From Salminus brasiliensis (Eukaryota; Chordata; Actinopteri; Characiformes; Bryconidae), in the NCBI RefSeq assembly GCF_030463535.1, contig NC_132883.1, forward strand, positions 33,733,847-33,797,846: a stretch of 64,000 nt of DNA. The letters are read 5' to 3'. The notes beneath the pieces are model-generated. The model saw nothing but the letters and a program-made list of their open reading frames with translations, had not been told where the DNA came from and did no database searches. Each line of letters begins with the position of its first letter. Position 1 is the stretch's first letter. Both the position numbers and the translations under genes were made by a program. Shown here in pieces: positions 31,673 to 44,221 of this stretch.

Positions 31673-32102
31673 TTTATGTCAAAAGGATTCTACAGATATT
31701 TACTTAAATAATACACAGATTGATTTGATTAACAGTTCCCCAGTAGAACTTTTTTTCAGTGCCGACTACATGCCCTCTTCTCACAAAACCCCCTCAGAAT
31801 TAATTTTAAAAGTTTTACAATTACAGTGATTTACGTGTGTGTGTGTGAAAAGCCCCTCCTCTGCCCTGCCCACTTAACTGTGACTTGCTGTACCTTACTT
31901 GTTAAAATTGTTGTCCATGCATGATGATATATAGAGAAGAGGCTGAGAGACGTAATGGTAATATAGTCTTTTTTATATATATATATATATTGAAATATTA
32001 ATGATATTAATGATAATATTAATTAACCTGTATGAATCATTTTATATAGTTTATGTATAAGTTGCTGCTGCTATTAGCCACAAATAAAAAACAAATTTTT
32101 TG

Positions 32103-32545
32103 TAAGGTTGTTACTTCGTGTTGTGCAACCTAATGATATTTATCATCATTGCAATAAACTACATTACAATATCTATTTTTCTAAGCATGTCATACATATT
32201 GTCAGTATATAAAAATAATGAAAGAACATATTTCCTGCCAGAGAAAGTGACATCCCTGGGTGCAGGTCACAAAAACATAAAATGTTTTTTTTTATTTTAT
32301 TACTATAATTCTGCAAAAAAAACAGACATTCTGTGACTTTATAACTGTCAAGTTTTAAACAGTGGTGGGGCAGTGGGGGCTCCAGTGGTTCGGGTTGTAG
32401 GTTCAATACCTTGGCTCAGCAAGCTGTCTCTGTTAGACCCTTGAGCAAGGCCCTTAACCCTATCTGCTCTACAGGCACTACAGTGATGGCTGCCCACGGC
32501 TTTGGGCACATGTGCTCACGATGTCACTGTGTGTGTTTGCTCACT

Positions 32546-32618
<73 letters not shown>

Positions 32619-32933
32619 TCACTGCATGGATGGGTTAAAGGCCCAATACCATCTGTGGTCATCACAAATATATGGTGAATATGGTTGTCATACCTTGTAA
32701 TAGAGTAAACACAAAAATGACAATTACACTTAATTATTCATTCATTTATTCATTCATTCATAAAATTAACAGTTAATAGTCTGTGGGCTGGAAGCCTGTT
32801 GTGTTAATTTTTTAGTATGTTAATAAGTAAGGTTTGTTACTTATGTTACGTGTTGTGCAACCTAATTATATTTATCATCATCGCAATAAACTACATTACT
32901 TACTTTTCTAAGCATGTTATACATGTTGTCAGT
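32103..32933 (+). repeat. Local direct duplication (copies at 32103-32205 and 32827-32933)
   Basis: Both copies read GTGTTGTGCAACCTAAT, then ATATTTATCATCAT, GCAATAAACTACATTAC and TTTTCTAAGCATGT, with about 90 per cent agreement by eye. They are about 720 bp apart with a SINE between them. A related piece, AACAGTTAATA followed by TCTGTGGGCTGG, occurs at 30428 and 32768. Confidence 0.85.
32345..32665 (+). repeat. SINE with an expanded internal (TA)n/(GT)n microsatellite
   Basis: TGGTTCGGGTTGTAGGTTCA forms the B-box region. CCCTTGAGCAAGGCCCTTAA, the conserved core of many fish SINEs, follows at 32440-32459. A (GT)(TA)(GT) microsatellite occupies 32545-32618 and the tail is TTCACTGCATGGATGGGTTA. 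It is on the + strand and its family name is not certain. Confidence 0.75.
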
Positions 32934-35900
32934 TCTTCTAGAATATTAAACACTATTTCATTGTAAAGAGAGGGTAATCACTGTTAGTTAAATTAACAAA
33001 TTAGAACAAATTTTTACTGCTGTGCATAAACAGGGCCACATGCTAGCCTGAACAACCATTGTGTTGGCACCTCTGGTAAGTCACACAAAACATGCTTCTG
33101 CATATTTAAAAAATATATACTATATATCATAACAAACCAACAGTTACCAGGTAAATAGCTCTAAACTGGGGTTATACCAGACTGAACCAGTGCAGCACTA
33201 CACAATAAGAACTCATGACAGCAGACTGCCACTAGAAACAGACATATCGTAAACCAAAGCATTTTTGTTGAAACAAAACACCTTGCTTGACTTAAGCACC
33301 CTGCAACACAGAAAATAAATAAATCATTTCAAAGATTGCAGCCTTAGAGTAGTATGTGAATAGGATGATACAATCACATTAGCAAAATCAATAAGTTCAT
33401 GAAACACCAAATGCACACACTTATTCACTTGTGTACACACATCAACAGCATTAAAAAGGTTAATGGCTAGTTTTAAGAGGGCTTCCTCACGTTTTTTTCT
33501 CTCCTCAGCGTGCACACACACGTCCACTCACACAGACTTCTCCCTCCTGACAGTCAATAATGCATTGGGCAAAATCAATAGAGCACTAATATCATGAATC
33601 CTCTAAACTCAAAAAGCCAGTGGCCTTTTAGCACAGCCAGACGCAGTGGTCACAGAGCTTCTGTGGTATTGAAGTCTATGCGCCCCATGAGACCTGTACC
33701 TCACTTTTCGGGATATGCTTATAATAGCTGTCTCAATTCATAACGTAGGTACTACCGAAATGCACCAATCTGTCCACTTTAAACAGCTCCTTATTTCAAT
33801 AGGTATATTTGCAATTACTGTTGATCATAACTGACTGGTTCTTTGTCTATTTCATGTGGGTTTCATCGAATGGATTTCATGTGGATTTCATTTTAGGGGA
33901 TAATGCTTCAGACAGTTATTGCTATGCTTCAAATTTAAAGAGTGCAGAACTGTGACTTCCTTTGACATGTATATGAAAATATGGTCATGGGGTGGGCAAT
34001 ATGGTAAACATATTATATCACAATATTTAAACACATTTTTACGATACACAATATTCCTGTAGGATATTTTGACCTGCAGACAGTATACATCAGCAGCGGC
34101 AGATTCTTGCAAACAGCACTAATTACACTCTTTGTAGTGAAATGTGCAGTTAGTCAGTGTTCTCAGTCATCAGTAAGCACTTAGTCATCAGTAAGCACTG
34201 ATGATATCCATGATATGCTTAGAAAAGCATATTCTGCATCACAATAACAGAATTTATCGCAATATGATAAAATATTGTCAAATTGCGCAAGCAGACATGG
34301 TCATGCTAATTTCTTCTAACGCCCTTATGGGATTCCAGTAGTGTGTTAGTGTTAAGCTAACACCAGTGCACACATGTTTTGGCCATTCTAGGTTAAACAC
34401 AGCCATTTGAAGCTTCCCTGTTTTATTAGAAGGTTACAACAGTCATATTAACATATATTTATTTGTATATTATTTATGTATTAAGCAGTTTTACACCAAT
34501 TTGAGAGTTTTCCTGACAGAAACTACTAGTTGAACTACTGCTCCTATTTGCCTATTTGTCCTATTAGTCAGTAATGTATCTAGAACTTTTTGAAAACCTG
34601 TGGGTATATTCTCACCCACTGCCAGTCAATCCAAAGGGCCAACCAATGGGAGAGCTGTATCCACCTACAAACCATAAGAAAAAATCTGATTGGAACCTTT
34701 TTTGTAGCAATGTAACAATGAGATGAAAATAAGATGGTATATAATAAAATAAAATAAGACTGATAACAATGAAATACGAGTATTTAATATTTTAAACTAT
34801 TTTAAATATGTTTAAATACAAATATGACTGGATAAAAATGAATTACAGACATGTTTTATTTCTACTCATCAGAAGGCTTTCATTTTATTGTGGAAAAATA
34901 ATAATGTTCCATCAACAAAGCTTTGTTACTTTACATTCTGGTGTCCCAAAACATAATCTGAGGGTGTTTAGTTTCATAAAAAACGAACCCTGGTGCGATT
35001 GCCATTTCTTTCTCAAACTGTTTCTGATAGTCCCTTAATGAGCTCTGAATCAGTATTTATAGAACAGCCAGTTGCTGTTTTTAAATGAGGCTGAGGCATG
35101 TACAAACTGGGTTTCTCAAGAAAAAAAATAATTAGTAGTAAACCATGCCTTGATAGAGACAATGTTCATAAGACATCAAATTTGTGTTTTTGAGATGCAT
35201 AAAATAGACTACAAAAGCATTGCTAAACACATGGATGTGCATAAATCCAAATTGTCTAAAAATTAAGAAAATTTAGATCTCCCTGGTCATGGGTTAAGAT
35301 TACCTAAAGAGTACTTACTGCAGTAGATAACAATAAAGCACATTTGGAAGGAGGAATGGTCCAACAAGTTCTGCATTTGATGGTGGTATTTGCTGTTAAA
35401 GAAGGATCTACACGTTATTAAATTCATGAAATAATTACTTACTTTTTCTAGCTTGCACTGTGGATGTTTACTCAGTGTGCTCAATAAAAGCCATGAACGG
35501 TACAACAAACAGTACAGAAATCTAGGTATTTCCAAAGGGTTTAAATAAGTTTCCTCGCAATTGTACAAACATATGACAACATAATATTGCTCTAGAATGT
35601 CACAGAGCAGACAACAATACATTTAGAAATCCTCAAAAGGACATCGGCATGAACATCAAAAAGGCCATTTTGTAGTCATTAAGGTTTTTAAGGCTTGGCT
35701 ATTATTATTATTATTATTATTATTATTATCATTATTATACTACATGCTCACTTGTCTTTGTATAAATCCTTTAGAACAATAAAAAAGAGAAATTAAGAAA
35801 ATATTGTATTATCTACAGAGGGCAGTTCAGTGGTGGTGTTATTTCTGAAGTGACCTCATTCTAATGAGTAATTAGTCACTATGCATGTAGTTTGGTAGGT

Positions 35901-36925
35901 TGGTGGCTAGCTGTTAAATATATTTACTAAAACAACACAGCAGTTGGAGTCTGGGAAACGGGAACAGGAGCTCTATCGAGAGTAACTCGTCTGATGCAAT
36001 GGTCCCCAGCTTGCTGCTGTCCAGACAAACACACACACACAAACACACACTGTCACAAAGAAAGAGTTTAAGTAGACCAATATTTATAGAATGGCCAAGC
36101 ATTACAACTAGTCATAGCTCATATTGTTTAGTGAAAGTGAAGAGTGAAAGCGAAAGATCTGATTGCTTTTAGGCTGCTCACCCTGAAATATTTATCACTT
36201 GTCTGGACAGGAAGACTCCATGCAGTCTTGGGAGAGATGATGTCACATGATTAAGGGCAGCATTATTTTTGTTGATGGTTTTCACACAACAATTTGCCAT
36301 TCATGGAGCGGAACTAAGTTAGCGGAAGCAATAAGTAGGTGATATTCTTCTTTCTGATCCATTAATATATATATAAGAAGATTGGATTCTGGTATATTTT
36401 GGATCTACATGCACTAAAGATTTGGACGAGATTCCGAACTGTGGAATGTTTTACGGAAGAAGTTGTTTTCTCATTCATGTTTTGTAATGAACACAATATA
36501 TTACCAGGAAGTGCATTTTGATTTCACTGCACAGCACATGACGTTGGATTGGATTACGTAACTCACAGCTGTTATGCATCTTCTTGGACTACAGCTGCTT
36601 ATGTGTTTGTCTCTTTTGCCACCTTGTGGTGGAAAGAACCAATGCACTATTGTACACTGCCTTAAAGGGACACTGTATTGTTTGTTTGTTTGTTTTTGTT
36701 TTTTTTGTCTACCTAGACAAATATGAGTTATATGAAAAATGGGGTTTCTTCTGATTCAAGCCTTTTCTTTTTAAATAACAATCCACAGATATAAAACGAT
36801 TATAGGGTCCACACTAAATGGACACTGTATAAACATCTTTTACATTCATACTATTTGTATGCCCAGACAAATATGAGACTTCCAGAAACTCCAGTAATGT
36901 TTTTTTGTCTTGAAACCTGCGTTTC

Positions 36926-36962
<37 letters not shown>

Positions 36963-36986
36963 TATTTTTTACAGAATGATATTCAG

Positions 36987-37194
36987 CCCCCTTGAACTTT
37001 TCAACCTTTTGCCGCATTTCAGGCTTCAAACATAAAGATATGAAATTGTAATGTTTTGTGAAGAATCAACAACAAATGGGACACAATCCTGAAGTGGAAC
37101 GAAATATATTGGATATTTTAAACTTCTTTTAGAAATAAAAAACTGAAATGTTTGAAGCCTGAAATGTGGCAAAAGGTTGAAAAGTTCAAGGGGG
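36987..37194. mobile_element. Collapsed Tc1-like element: two terminal repeats, no transposase
   Basis: The left arm 36987-37032 (CCCCCTTGAACTTTTCAACC and onward) and right arm 37149-37194 are 46-bp inverted repeats with one mismatch. The text between (CAACAAATGGGACACAATCC) and the outer end (ATACTTTTTCAAGGCAC) match the terminal repeat of a Tc1-like family widespread in fish. The whole transposase region is missing, so only fused arms remain. Confidence 0.8.
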
Positions 37195-37376
37195 AATACT
37201 TTTTCAAGGCACTTTAGATTAGCATCTGTCCACATAAATGTGAATGTGTATTAATAGAAAAGTAAGCGTAATATAAGTCTAATGTAACAATCGAAACGTA
37301 AGCCTAACAGTTGTTCTGCAGTATTGTTTCAAAATTCACAATTCCAAATGTTGTCTGTTTGTTTTTGGCATTGTAG

Positions 37377-40300
37377 ATTGCTCAGAGGTTGGATTCGCTC
37401 AATCATGTTCTGGCAAGCCTACACGACCAAAGATACCTCCAGATCCCCTTCTTCAAGCATGGCAGCCTGAGAGGTTTTCTTCTAGGCCACCAGAGGGCAG
37501 TTTAATGTGCCAGCGGAAGGCAAAAATCAGACCCTATCAACTCCTGCTGTGTCAATGGGTCGTCTACATCACTTGGCTTCACAACGCTGTGTGGATGCTG
37601 TTCTTGGAAGGAGGGAAGTATGTTTGCTTCGGAAGTTTCAAGCACACAGAAGCATACATGCCTGCAACACAGTTAAAGCGCGTGGCTTGCCGGATTTTGT
37701 GATTCCATGTTCCTGTAGCTACTTAGATGACAAACTTGACTCCCCTCTCATCTCAGGGATGGTAGAAAATATAGTGAAAGTAAACTTCATAGGTTTTTCC
37801 TCTCCTGTAAATTACCTTTTTTTTTTTCTGACGTGATACTATTTAAAAAGAAAAAAGAGAAAAAGAAAAAAGCAAAGAAGAGAAAATGACCTTAACGACG
37901 GCAACACAAATGTCTCCATCGTATGCTCAGTTTTTAACTCTACATTCCAGAATGAAAAAAATCCCCTTTTTTTTCTTCTCTGAATGCAGACTCTTGTTTC
38001 TCTATTCTCTTGCGATGTGTTTAAGAAGTGTACAGTGGATTCAGAATGCATGTAACTTTATATCCAAGACCTTACACTGTTCACCAATTTGATGAGAGTG
38101 GCCATAAGACACTGGGGATCCAGAACAAAACTGAGACGAAGACAGAACGAATACGCGCTGGATAAACACTGGATAGAGGACTGAAAGGGTATTTTTGGGG
38201 GGAGAGATTTTGAGGCTTAGACAAGTCAGGTCTTGTTTGCCAGTTAGCCATTGCAAAGCCATTAAAGAGCCACTTCCCAAGTAGGGGTCTGGTTCTGTCA
38301 CAACTGTTCTACAGTATCGGGGACTTTGGCGTTTCTGATGATTTTGTTGTGCAGTCTGTTGTTGTTGCCTAATTTTCTTTCTTTCATTGGAGAGATGTCG
38401 CCTTAAACATTATTACTGACTTTATGTTTTGTTTTTGTTTTTTCGTCCATGATTTTGAACTATTATTTGCACACTGGACACTGCTTGTATATATTGACAA
38501 ACACAAGCCAAAAGGCTGGGAAGTGTATTTCTATTTTTTTGGAATTTTAGATTATATTTTATTTTATAATTTGATTTATTTATATTCATTATTTTTATAG
38601 TTGTCATTACTCTGTTAACTTATTAAGTTTTTTCATTCTTATCATTTATTTATTTTTTTATTGGTTTAGATGTAGAAAAAAAAAAAAAGCAATAGTGGAT
38701 GGCAGTCAGTCAGTCAAGAGCACAATCATTAAACGTTTATACACTAGTGGTCAGGAGAGCGATGCATCTGTCTATAAAACTGAAACTTATACAGAAGAGA
38801 CCCAGGCATGCTGTCCATCAAGTCTTAAAACTATTGCCCAGTCCTTGTACAGGCAGGGGAAAAAAAAGACCCAAGACCCAAGCCAACCCTTCGAATCAAA
38901 TTAAAGCAATAGTAAGTAATAACAAATAACAAATTAGCTATTCTTAAACTCGTGATTTTGTTTGAAGCAATTTTCAGGATAATTACAATTCCAGTGTAAT
39001 TGGGTGGAAACAAAGCAAGAGGAAGTGGTTGGCTGAAGGTGAGGCAAGTGTCGTTGGCATCTCTAGGACCACGCTCTGTGTTTATATCCTCGCCTAACCA
39101 ATCACGTTACGCCGTGGCATTGAATCCGCAATGATGTTCGCACAGACAAATTTGCATGTAGTGTATTCCTAGCTGTAACAGAAGCCTCTCAGGTCAGGTC
39201 CTCCAGCAGCGTGAGCCGTTTCTGTACTTGTGTTGGACAGGGTAGTGATGGGCCTTTAGGTTGTAGTGGTATGACTGAAATGTAGCTACTTAGGCTGGGG
39301 TGATAGCATGCTCTATGGGGGAAAAAAGAAAACAAAAAAAAAACCCACTCAAGTCACCTCGATATTGTTACACATTAAAAGTGTGAGTGAATTTGGATGT
39401 GTGTATGTATGCCTTTTGGGGTTATGAAAAACAAACAAAAAAAAGATCAGAACAGCAAACAGAAGGGGTGATTTCGAGGAGCAACTTTACATTTCAAATG
39501 TTCTATGCAATGATTCTTATTCGGGGAAAAAAAAAACGATCTGAGAGGCGAGATACTGCTAAATAGTGTCACACTAGTCGTTCCAGAGAAACACTAGATA
39601 GAACAACTTAAATGCGGGATTGACTTGTTTGTAAATAGGTAATTGTAGAGTTGAAATGAACTTTTGTTTTTGAGATTTCGTGGCATGTTTGAGTCCCCAC
39701 CCCTATCATGCAGCAGTTTGTGCAGCAGCCGCAGGGCTATCTGCAAGTGGTCATCGATTTCTATCACTTCCTTCTCACCTCACCCATGGGATTGTGGGTA
39801 GCTGGGGGTCCTGCACTTACTTTGCCACTCATGAGTGAGAGACACCACCACACAGTTGCTTAGCTGCCTGTTTATGCACTTGTTATTATGTAGAATCTGT
39901 ACTGCAGCGTGACTGTAAGGCAGTGCCTGTTCCATTCGTAAGGTGGTGCCCATTCAATTCAAAGGACAATGCAGTAAAAGTCAAACCATTTCTGTATAAA
40001 GTAAAAATGCCTCTTGTGAGCAAGAGGTGGTCCTACATTTACGTTCAGCAGCATTTGTGTCCTTACTGTACTACTGTCATATGTTCATCACATTTAAAAG
40101 ACTAACTACAGGCTATGGGAGATGTTGTGCAATATTAAACACTGAGTAACATAGTCAGAACAGCAGGACAAACCTGATGAAAATTTTATCTAATGGGACC
40201 ATTTTGTTTCTCCTGTTTTATTCCATTATTGCCACTGTGCTTTAAAGACCTGCCACAACAAAATGTTTGTTGATTCAATGAAAACAACGCTGCTTTTACG

Positions 40301-42100
40301 TGGTTACAAATACTTCCAAGAGCATTTTTAAGTATGGGCTTGTCACATTTTCCCTTAACCGACATACATAGCTCATGATAAATGTGTTTTATTATATTAG
40401 TTTATATAAATCTATTTATTTTTTACAAACATACAAATTCAAAATAACTATACCCAAACTATTTTAATACTTATATAAATTATATCACACCTAAATAATA
40501 TTAAAGAGGTAAATAGAATATATTAGAAGTAAGTATATGAAAGAGAATGCAAAAGGGGGGGTGGGGACTGTAAAACAAAATTATATATACATACACATAT
40601 ATCACAAAATATGAGTAATGAGCTCACTGTTGATTGGTTTGAATCCCCACAAGTATAAACAAATTCTATAGAAGTCTAGGTATATATTATTAGATGAAAA
40701 ATTACATATGTATGTTCTTCTTTGTGAACAATTATTTTTGTGTTTAATCTCATTCACCTCAGGAAAGCACACAGTCAGTGCGCCATGGTAACATTAAAGG
40801 GGACTTAATATGCACAGCTGTAAGGGCTTATTTACAATACTGAGAAAGCCATCTTGTTTATGCCCTGAGCCTAACTGGATTAGTAGGGCTGTATGGTGGT
40901 AGTGTGTGACAGGAAACCTACATCATTCCATGTCTAATTGTTTTACACCAACTAACCAACCAACCAAAAAGAAAAAAAAAAGAACTACCACTACTGTGCT
41001 GTTTCCCCCAAGACATTAGTTGCTTTGGCTGGCTGTTAGCACACAGAAACAGAATAGCTAGGTGAAGGGCTAGTTCATTAGGTTATGTTTAAACCTAATC
41101 CTAGACAAAGAGGAGAATTCAGTGGGGGAAAAAGAAGTATTTAGGCCTCTCTGTAGTCCAGCATCAGGCTTCCTCCACTGAAGTCACAGAAGCCAGTAAA
41201 AGGATAGAGTTAGAACGGACTAAGAGGAAATGTAAAGCTACAAACAATCCTGTCACTCAAACATCAGGGAAAACTGAAGTCATCTTTTGTTTAAAAAAAA
41301 CAAAAACAAAAAACAAACAAAAAAATCAACAAAGTAACAAGTGCATGAGCCTTTAGCAGCAGTCCACCGATCCCCCTTTCCTTTTCTCCTCAGACCCACC
41401 AACGGCCATTCGTCACTATAAATACCAGACCTGTATGACATGTAAATTTCACACGTGCACAAACAAACCTAAACAGAACAAGCAAACAGTGTGTAAATCA
41501 ATGACCTGCCAAAATTGTGCTTTTGTGTGTATAAAAATAAATAAATAAATGAACACATAAATAAAGGTCAACGCATCAACAACTACCGACAAAACATAAA
41601 AAACAACATTGTGTATGTGGTCGGCTCATGTGGACTGTTTGGAGAAAAAAAAAGAAAAAAGAAAAAAAAGAACAAGCCGTATTCGGAAACATTATTGGTC
41701 TGTGTAGAGTTTCTATACATGTTGTGTTTGTATAATGAGAAAAAGAAAAAACAAAAAAAACTTCCTTCATGAAGATGAGACCCTGGCTTCCATGTAATTT
41801 GTGGGTTGGGGCAAGAGAAATTTGAAAGGAGACGTGTACGTTTAAATAGAAAACAGCAAAACAATAGCTGAGAACTTAAAAGGGATCGAAATAATAATAA
41901 TAAAAAAATTGTTACATTCACTGTTGTAAGTGCAATGAGCTATTATTCATGTACCCATTGTAAACCTTGTGTATGTTTCAGTGTATACCTGTAAACAGTT
42001 GTAGTTGGCTTGGTGCATCATGTCATGTTATGTGATGAATGAAATAATGACCCTACAATACATTTCAATCAGGAAAAAAAGAATAAATAAGAATTTGAAA
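37377..42100 (+). other. Putative bsn 3' UTR, last exon
   Basis: A 4.7 kb block with no long open frame, starting after acceptor TTGTAG at 37376 and ending near a polyadenylation signal at 42082. It has few interspersed repeats compared with its neighbours, consistent with a long neuronal 3' UTR. A Pumilio-type octamer TGTAAATA occurs at 39630-39637 and A/T-rich runs are frequent. Placement in bsn is inferred from the upstream UTR donor, the shared strand and the absence of another gene. It could instead be partly intergenic. Confidence 0.5.
42082..42087 (+). terminator. Candidate bsn polyadenylation signal
   Basis: AATAAA at 42082-42087, followed by a TG/T-rich stretch (GTGAATGTGGTTTTTTTTGT, about 42105-42124) that fits a downstream element. 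Other AATAAA hexamers exist in the region, so use of this one is inference. Confidence 0.45.
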
Positions 42101-42124
42101 AACAAGTGAATGTGGTTTTTTTTG

Positions 42125-43899
42125 TGCAAATGATGCTGTGCAGGGTGTTGAACAGGTACGTGAACAGGTTGGGAAATGACTGACTGGATTGTGTTCACAT
42201 GTTGGTATAGTGCTCTAGTGGTCTAGTACTGTGGCAAATTTGGCAAATTTGGTGCGGTACAAATGCTTGAACAAAGACAAATGAGGCCATCTGTGAACAC
42301 TTTCATTTGACTTTTATATGAATTTACAAAAATGGTAGGAAGAAATTGTACGATTTTGAATAAGAACTGAATGTCTAAATAAAAATGCAAGTCAAATGTG
42401 GCTATATTGTGAGTAAGAATGATTCAGTATTAATTATTATTAATAATATTCAGTAGTAATTATTGTTAACCTTACACATACAAGTGTAGTCAATTTTTAT
42501 AGAGTAAGATTTTTTGGCCTGCTAAGATTACATTTTTTGAAGTGTGGTTGGCTCTGTAGTAATAAGAGTTGAGGGAAGGAGTTCTGATGTTCATGTGGGG
42601 TGCAAATTGGGGCTGGAGAGGAGTGCGGGTGTGCAGGTCTTTTTCGAACCTGCAGTCATATGCATTCATCTTATCAGCCAGTTGACAATCCCCCGTCCCT
42701 GTCTTCGGGGATGCCCTGTTTTAGCTAGTGGTGCCTTGAAGGCTTTTCCACGCAGTCCAGGTGATGGATCACTGGCATTTTCCTAAGCTTACAGAGTCAG
42801 CTTATATCTCACTTGTGTATGTTATTCTTAGTTGATAGTACACTGCCCTGTCTCTACTTCGGTATGACTCCTTTTCAGACTGACACAACTTCTTTCTGAA
42901 GCTGGCACGGAAGGAGGCCTAGTTGTAGTTGTATTTCATTTGAACCCTGCTCCTCACAGAACCTGATATAAAAGATGGAAGTCGGACAAGGTCAGTGTGT
43001 TTATTAAGATTATTAGGCTGCATGTTTAAACACTTGTACTGCAGCCTAATTTGCTCATATGTTTTACAGTAGTAATCACAGGTTTAGCAGATTTGAGCTT
43101 TTACCTGTAGATTGGGAGATGATAATCTTAGAAGTGATATAAGATGTCCAAGGCTACGCTGGGAACAAAGCAATATGCTTTCACAGTGTAGCAGACAGTG
43201 TAGCAGTGATCTTGAGTGTTTCTCTCTCTTCTGGGGCAAGAGATACATAATACATCCAAAAGTTGTGGCTACAAGAAATCTATTGATGGTGGATGGTCTG
43301 ATAAAAGCATTCTTATGTTCTAAGTATTAAGCAGGTAAGTGCGAGATACAAACAGACATACAATAGAGGTTTATTCTAAGTGTGTGGTTACAGTCTCCAA
43401 ATTACAGTGCAAGTGCTTTGGGTACAGTAGACCTTATAAGACAATCTAATAAAATGACAGTCCTAACCTAACATAATTACACTTTGGAGGTCATAACACA
43501 TAATTACAAACTTTATATCTAAAACTTGTGAGCCTAATTTACATACATATTGCTGGAACTTACTAGCCATCATGTTACTATGTTATTTCCAAAGACATTC
43601 GGATATTACTCCAGAGGAATGAGCTTTATGACTAAGAACCACTAGTCTACTTCATCTAACTCCTGTTGTCCTTTAGGTATTAACCTAGATCAGTGTTTGC
43701 TGGCAATACTGCCTGCTCTCCACAGTTGACTATAATTTTTTCTGCACCATTAGTTAATTATCAACTTGAGCTGAGTCAGATCTAGTAAAGTCAGACAATC
43801 GCGTACTTTATGGTGCAGTTAGACTTCAAGAGTAAAGCTAGGAAATAGAGAACTACACACCATTCAGAAAAATGTGTTCATGTCCCTTTAACCAGAATC
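42125..43899. other. bsn-apeh intergenic region
   Basis: AT-rich sequence with no recognised gene, RNA or mobile element. Open frames of 70-80 codons near 42544 and 43112 lack any family resemblance. Confidence 0.6.
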
Positions 43900-44221
43900 A
43901 AAACACAATGCCATTTCCTGCCGGGAGAGCTCCCGTGCGCGTGCGCAGAGCCACAAACGAGAGAATGAAACTGAACCGTGTTCTGTCGTTATTCAGCGAT
44001 TTACAGTAGAAACACTTTCCACATAACGATTTATTTAATCTGGCCTCTTTAATCTCGACTCTCTCATAACCTAGTGGGTTATTCTAGCGAGAAAGTGCCT
44101 AGAAGGTGGCTAGCTGGCACTAGCTGTCTACTTTTATAAAGGACTCTAGCTAACGGAACAATTTTGTGCTAGCTAGAAACAACACACAACGCCGGCAACC
44201 AAAGCTTTGGTCAGACCAGGG
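43900..44221 (+). promoter_or_regulatory. apeh promoter region with NRF1-type site
   Basis: The only clearly GC-rich CpG-containing stretch upstream of apeh. TGCGCGTGCGCA at 43936-43947 reads TGCGCACGCGCA on the minus strand, a full match to the NRF1 consensus YGCGCAYGCGCR. No TATA box is obvious. This agrees with a housekeeping promoter about 285 bp before the start codon. The transcription start was not located. Confidence 0.55.

Larger units (their letters stand above)
31097..37376 (+). other. Putative bsn 3' UTR intron 2, repeat-rich
   Basis: A 6.3 kb stretch with two SINEs, a local duplication, (TA)n and (TTA)n microsatellites (32556-32596, 35700-35729, 36930-36957) and a collapsed Tc1 terminal-repeat pair. 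It ends at a good acceptor (TTTTTGGCATTGTAG at 37376). No coding exon was recognised. If the UTR is not spliced, this would be intergenic or UTR sequence. Confidence 0.5.

Noticed and set aside
42544..43330. Open frames of 70-80 codons between bsn and apeh
   Set aside because: No family resemblance, no promoter or splice context; length expected by chance.
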